Under the pieces are notes generated by a model. That model was not told the DNA's origin. It did no database searches and saw only the letters and a program-made list of their open reading frames with translations. Positions 63,101-64,000 of a stretch of 64,000 nucleotides of DNA are shown one piece after another. Source of the DNA: Falsiroseomonas selenitidurans (lineage in GTDB: Bacteria > Pseudomonadota > Alphaproteobacteria > Acetobacterales > Acetobacteraceae); contig NZ_JAAVNE010000010.1 in NCBI RefSeq assembly GCF_012103215.1, forward strand, positions 1 to 64,000. The letters run 5' to 3'. The position numbers and the translations under genes were made by a program. Within the stretch, counting starts at the first letter, position 1. Every line of letters begins with the position of its first letter.

Positions 63101-63473
63101 GGCCGGGGGCGGAGACGCGGCGGAACGGCGCCAGTTCCTGCGCCAGCACCGGGTCGTAGGCGAAGGGAAAGGCCTCCGCCTCCGGCTCCACGAAGAAATC
63201 GAAGGGGTTGATCGTGGCCATGTCGGCCAGCAAATCGACGGTGACGACGAATTCCCGCACCCGTTCGGGGAACACGACGCGGGCGATGAAATTGCCCTGC
63301 GGGTCCTGCACCCAGTTGAGAAAATGCGGCTTCGGCGCGATGTCCAGCGTGTAGGACAGAATGGGCGTCCGGCAATGCGGCGCCGGCCGCAGCCGGATCA
63401 GCTGCGGCGACATGCCGACCAGCCGATCGTAGCGGTAGCTGGTGCGATGGGTGAGCGCGGCGTGGATGCTCAT
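60192..63473 (-). CDS. Transglutaminase-like / DUF2126 fusion protein
   Basis: The 1093-residue protein has a transglutaminase domain at residues 1-260 with Cys180 (NRKGSCRDSGWL), His229 (DLHAWCEVYVPGAGW) and Asp245 (GLDPTSG). A long DUF2126 region (about 300-1080) contains VDRALEAGDVRLTVGGEPTFV, WYPGEPLPRWGLHCHWRADGEP, EVNVHPSASWAETS, GGGNHMVMGAATP and LVEFRGFEMQPHWRMSLAQQLLLRSL, and ends in a circularisation-prone HHVAHPGGRNY. The DUF2126 half resembles glutamine-synthetase/ATP-grasp-like folds and could itself bind a nucleotide. It is the first gene of the three-gene operon. Confidence 0.88.
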   Translation of the reverse strand: MSIHAALTHRTSYRYDRLVGMSPQLIRLRPAPHCRTPILSYTLDIAPKPHFLNWVQDPQGNFIARVVFPERVREFVVTVDLLADMATINPFDFFVEPEAEAFPFAYDPVLAQELAPFRRVSAPGPLLEAYLKDIPRSAPSTINHLVDLNQKLSTEIGYIVRMEPGVWTPEEVLANRKGSCRDSGWLLVQILRHLGFAARFVSGYLIQLVPDVKAVAGPVGTSVDFTDLHAWCEVYVPGAGWIGLDPTSGLLAGEGHIPLAATPEPASAAPITGGVDEAETEFGFHMEVRRVAQSPRVTKPYAEADWARIMALGSTVDRALEAGDVRLTVGGEPTFVAEGDRDAAEWNTDALGPTKRPLAGRLLRRLQPLWAPGAALTYAQGKWYPGEPLPRWGLHCHWRADGEPVWTDPALLASDDDTDTATAADAAAFAAALAGRLGLDPALRIPAREDVHYYLWKEKMLPANVLAEDAKLKDPLERARLARLFGQGLAAEVGSVLPLRRAGLGEARAWESGKWAFRDGELFLIPGDSPMGFRLPLDSLPWASEASIEAEPEPDPFARREPLRPRREGGERARIVEQPVPEPGREEPGVVRTALCVEPRGGLLHVFLPPFAVVQDWLDLVAAIEATARDAGRKVFLEGYLPPHDPRLLNFSVTPDPGVIEVNVHPSASWAETSARTEQLYEEARQIGLAAEKFMLDGRHVGTGGGNHMVMGAATPAESPFLRRPDLLKSLVGFWHNHPSLSYLFSGLFIGPTSQHPRVDEARGDAVHELETALAQVPPAGTVVPPWLTDRIFRNLLVDMTGNTHRTEFCIDKMYDPGRAGGRLGLVEFRGFEMQPHWRMSLAQQLLLRSLVAGFWQRPYGRRLVKWGTRLHDDFMLHHHARQDFAEVIEEVKALGFPVQAEWFEPHFEFRFPKVGQIALRGMELELRNALEPWHVLGEEVTAAGTTRYVDSSVERLQARVTGWVEERFVLACNGLQVPLAPTGTEGEYVAGIRFKAWDPPSALHPTVRAQAPLTFDVWDSWSGRSLGGCQHHVAHPGGRNYQTFPVNANEAEARRRALFQPFGHTPGAMPPPRQAASRATPRTLDLRRAASS

Positions 63474-63643
63474 GCAGGGGGTGTCCGGCCGGGGATTTTC
63501 ACGCTCCGCTATCCCATCGGAACGGACGTGGCCGCAAGGCCGCGTATCGTCGTGGGGCGATGGGCGGGGCCGCCGGGTCGGGTGGACATGACCGGCCCCG
63601 CCGCTCCACCCTGGGGGCGCAAGGGTTTCAGGGGGAACGCGCA

Positions 63644-64000
63644 ATGGCGTCGAAATTCGCTTTGGTGACGGGGGCAGGTTCCGGCGTAGGCCGCGCGGCC
63701 AGCCTGGCGCTGGTCGAGGAGGGCTGGACGGTGGCCCTGCTCGGCCGCCGCCGCGACGCGCTGGAGGAAACGGCGGGCCTATGCCAGGGCGAGACCCTGG
63801 TGCTGCCGGCGGACGTGACCGAGCCGGCGCAGATCGACGCCGCCTTCGCCACGCTGGCGGAGAAGTTTGGCCGGCTGGACCTGCTGTTCAACAATGCGGG
63901 GAACAATGTGCCCGGCACGCCGTTCGAGGAATTGACGGCGGAGCAGTGGTTCAAGGTGGTGGCGGTCAATCTGAACGGCGTGTTCCTCTGCGCCCACGCC
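63644..64000 (+). CDS. SDR-family oxidoreductase, 3' end outside the window
   Basis: The first 119 codons of a short-chain dehydrogenase: MASKFALVTGAGSGVGRAASLALVEEGW with the TGxxxGxG cofactor motif, ADVTEPAQIDAAF, and LLFNNAGNN with the NNAG motif. GGGGGA is seven bases before the ATG. Catalytic Ser-Tyr-Lys lies beyond the right edge. It is divergent from the DUF2126 gene with 170 bp between. The substrate cannot be judged from this part. Confidence 0.92.
   Translation, partial: MASKFALVTGAGSGVGRAASLALVEEGWTVALLGRRRDALEETAGLCQGETLVLPADVTEPAQIDAAFATLAEKFGRLDLLFNNAGNNVPGTPFEELTAEQWFKVVAVNLNGVFLCAHA

Overview
The window is a 64 kb, very GC-rich, gene-dense stretch of chromosome. GC-rich codon use, repeated Bug/TctC-type binding proteins, a bacteriophytochrome with an HWE kinase, and leucine/acyl-CoA catabolism suggest an alphaproteobacterium, most likely an Acetobacteraceae of the Roseomonas type. 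That placement is inference; no 16S sequence lies inside the window. No tRNA, insertion sequence, prophage or CRISPR array was seen. Stop/start overlaps of the ATGA or GTGA type join many genes into operons.

Left edge (1-447): this looks like the promoter and leader of a ribosomal RNA operon read leftwards out of the window, with a -35/-10 pair 17 bp apart, a boxA-like TGCTCTTTGC and a leader hairpin. Next (448-7373) come a PhnD-like binding protein, a DUF1289 protein, a Tat-exported dienelactone hydrolase, a YghU-type glutathione transferase, a GMC oxidoreductase, a DadA-like oxidase and a DapA-family lyase. At 7411-12401 a LysR regulator diverges from a MaoC-like hydratase, a class III CoA-transferase, a Bug binding protein and a CitE-like lyase. 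This is the gene set expected for itaconate (or another C5-dicarboxylate) breakdown. katG (12453-14654) and mccA/mccB (14767-18401) follow.

Middle (18522-38741): a bacteriophytochrome-HWE kinase-receiver protein, a rhodanese and a small membrane protein are followed by a nine-gene leftward operon (33143 to 22373). The operon holds a complete Liv-type ABC importer interleaved with two acyl-CoA synthetases, a PaaK-like protein with a degenerate P-loop, and isovaleryl-CoA dehydrogenase. With mccAB this gives leucine/isovalerate and acyl-CoA catabolism. Then come a glycerophosphodiesterase and a DctP-type binding protein placed 1 bp ahead of a hybrid histidine kinase, which looks like a sensing pair.

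Right part (38953-64000): a patatin lipoprotein; a purine-flavoured region (nucleoside hydrolase, phosphoribosyltransferase, oligopeptide-type binding protein, adenine deaminase); OpgC and a DoxX-like protein; and a sugar-acid module (49144-55005). That module has an enolase-superfamily dehydratase, a DapA-family aldolase, a fused IclR regulator/SMP-30 lactonase, a 19-nt palindromic operator and two tandem Bug proteins. The last block (56828-63473) is a three-gene overlapping operon of transglutaminase, ATP-grasp/alpha-E fusion and transglutaminase/DUF2126, a predicted peptide ligase system whose product is unknown. A truncated SDR gene runs off the right edge.
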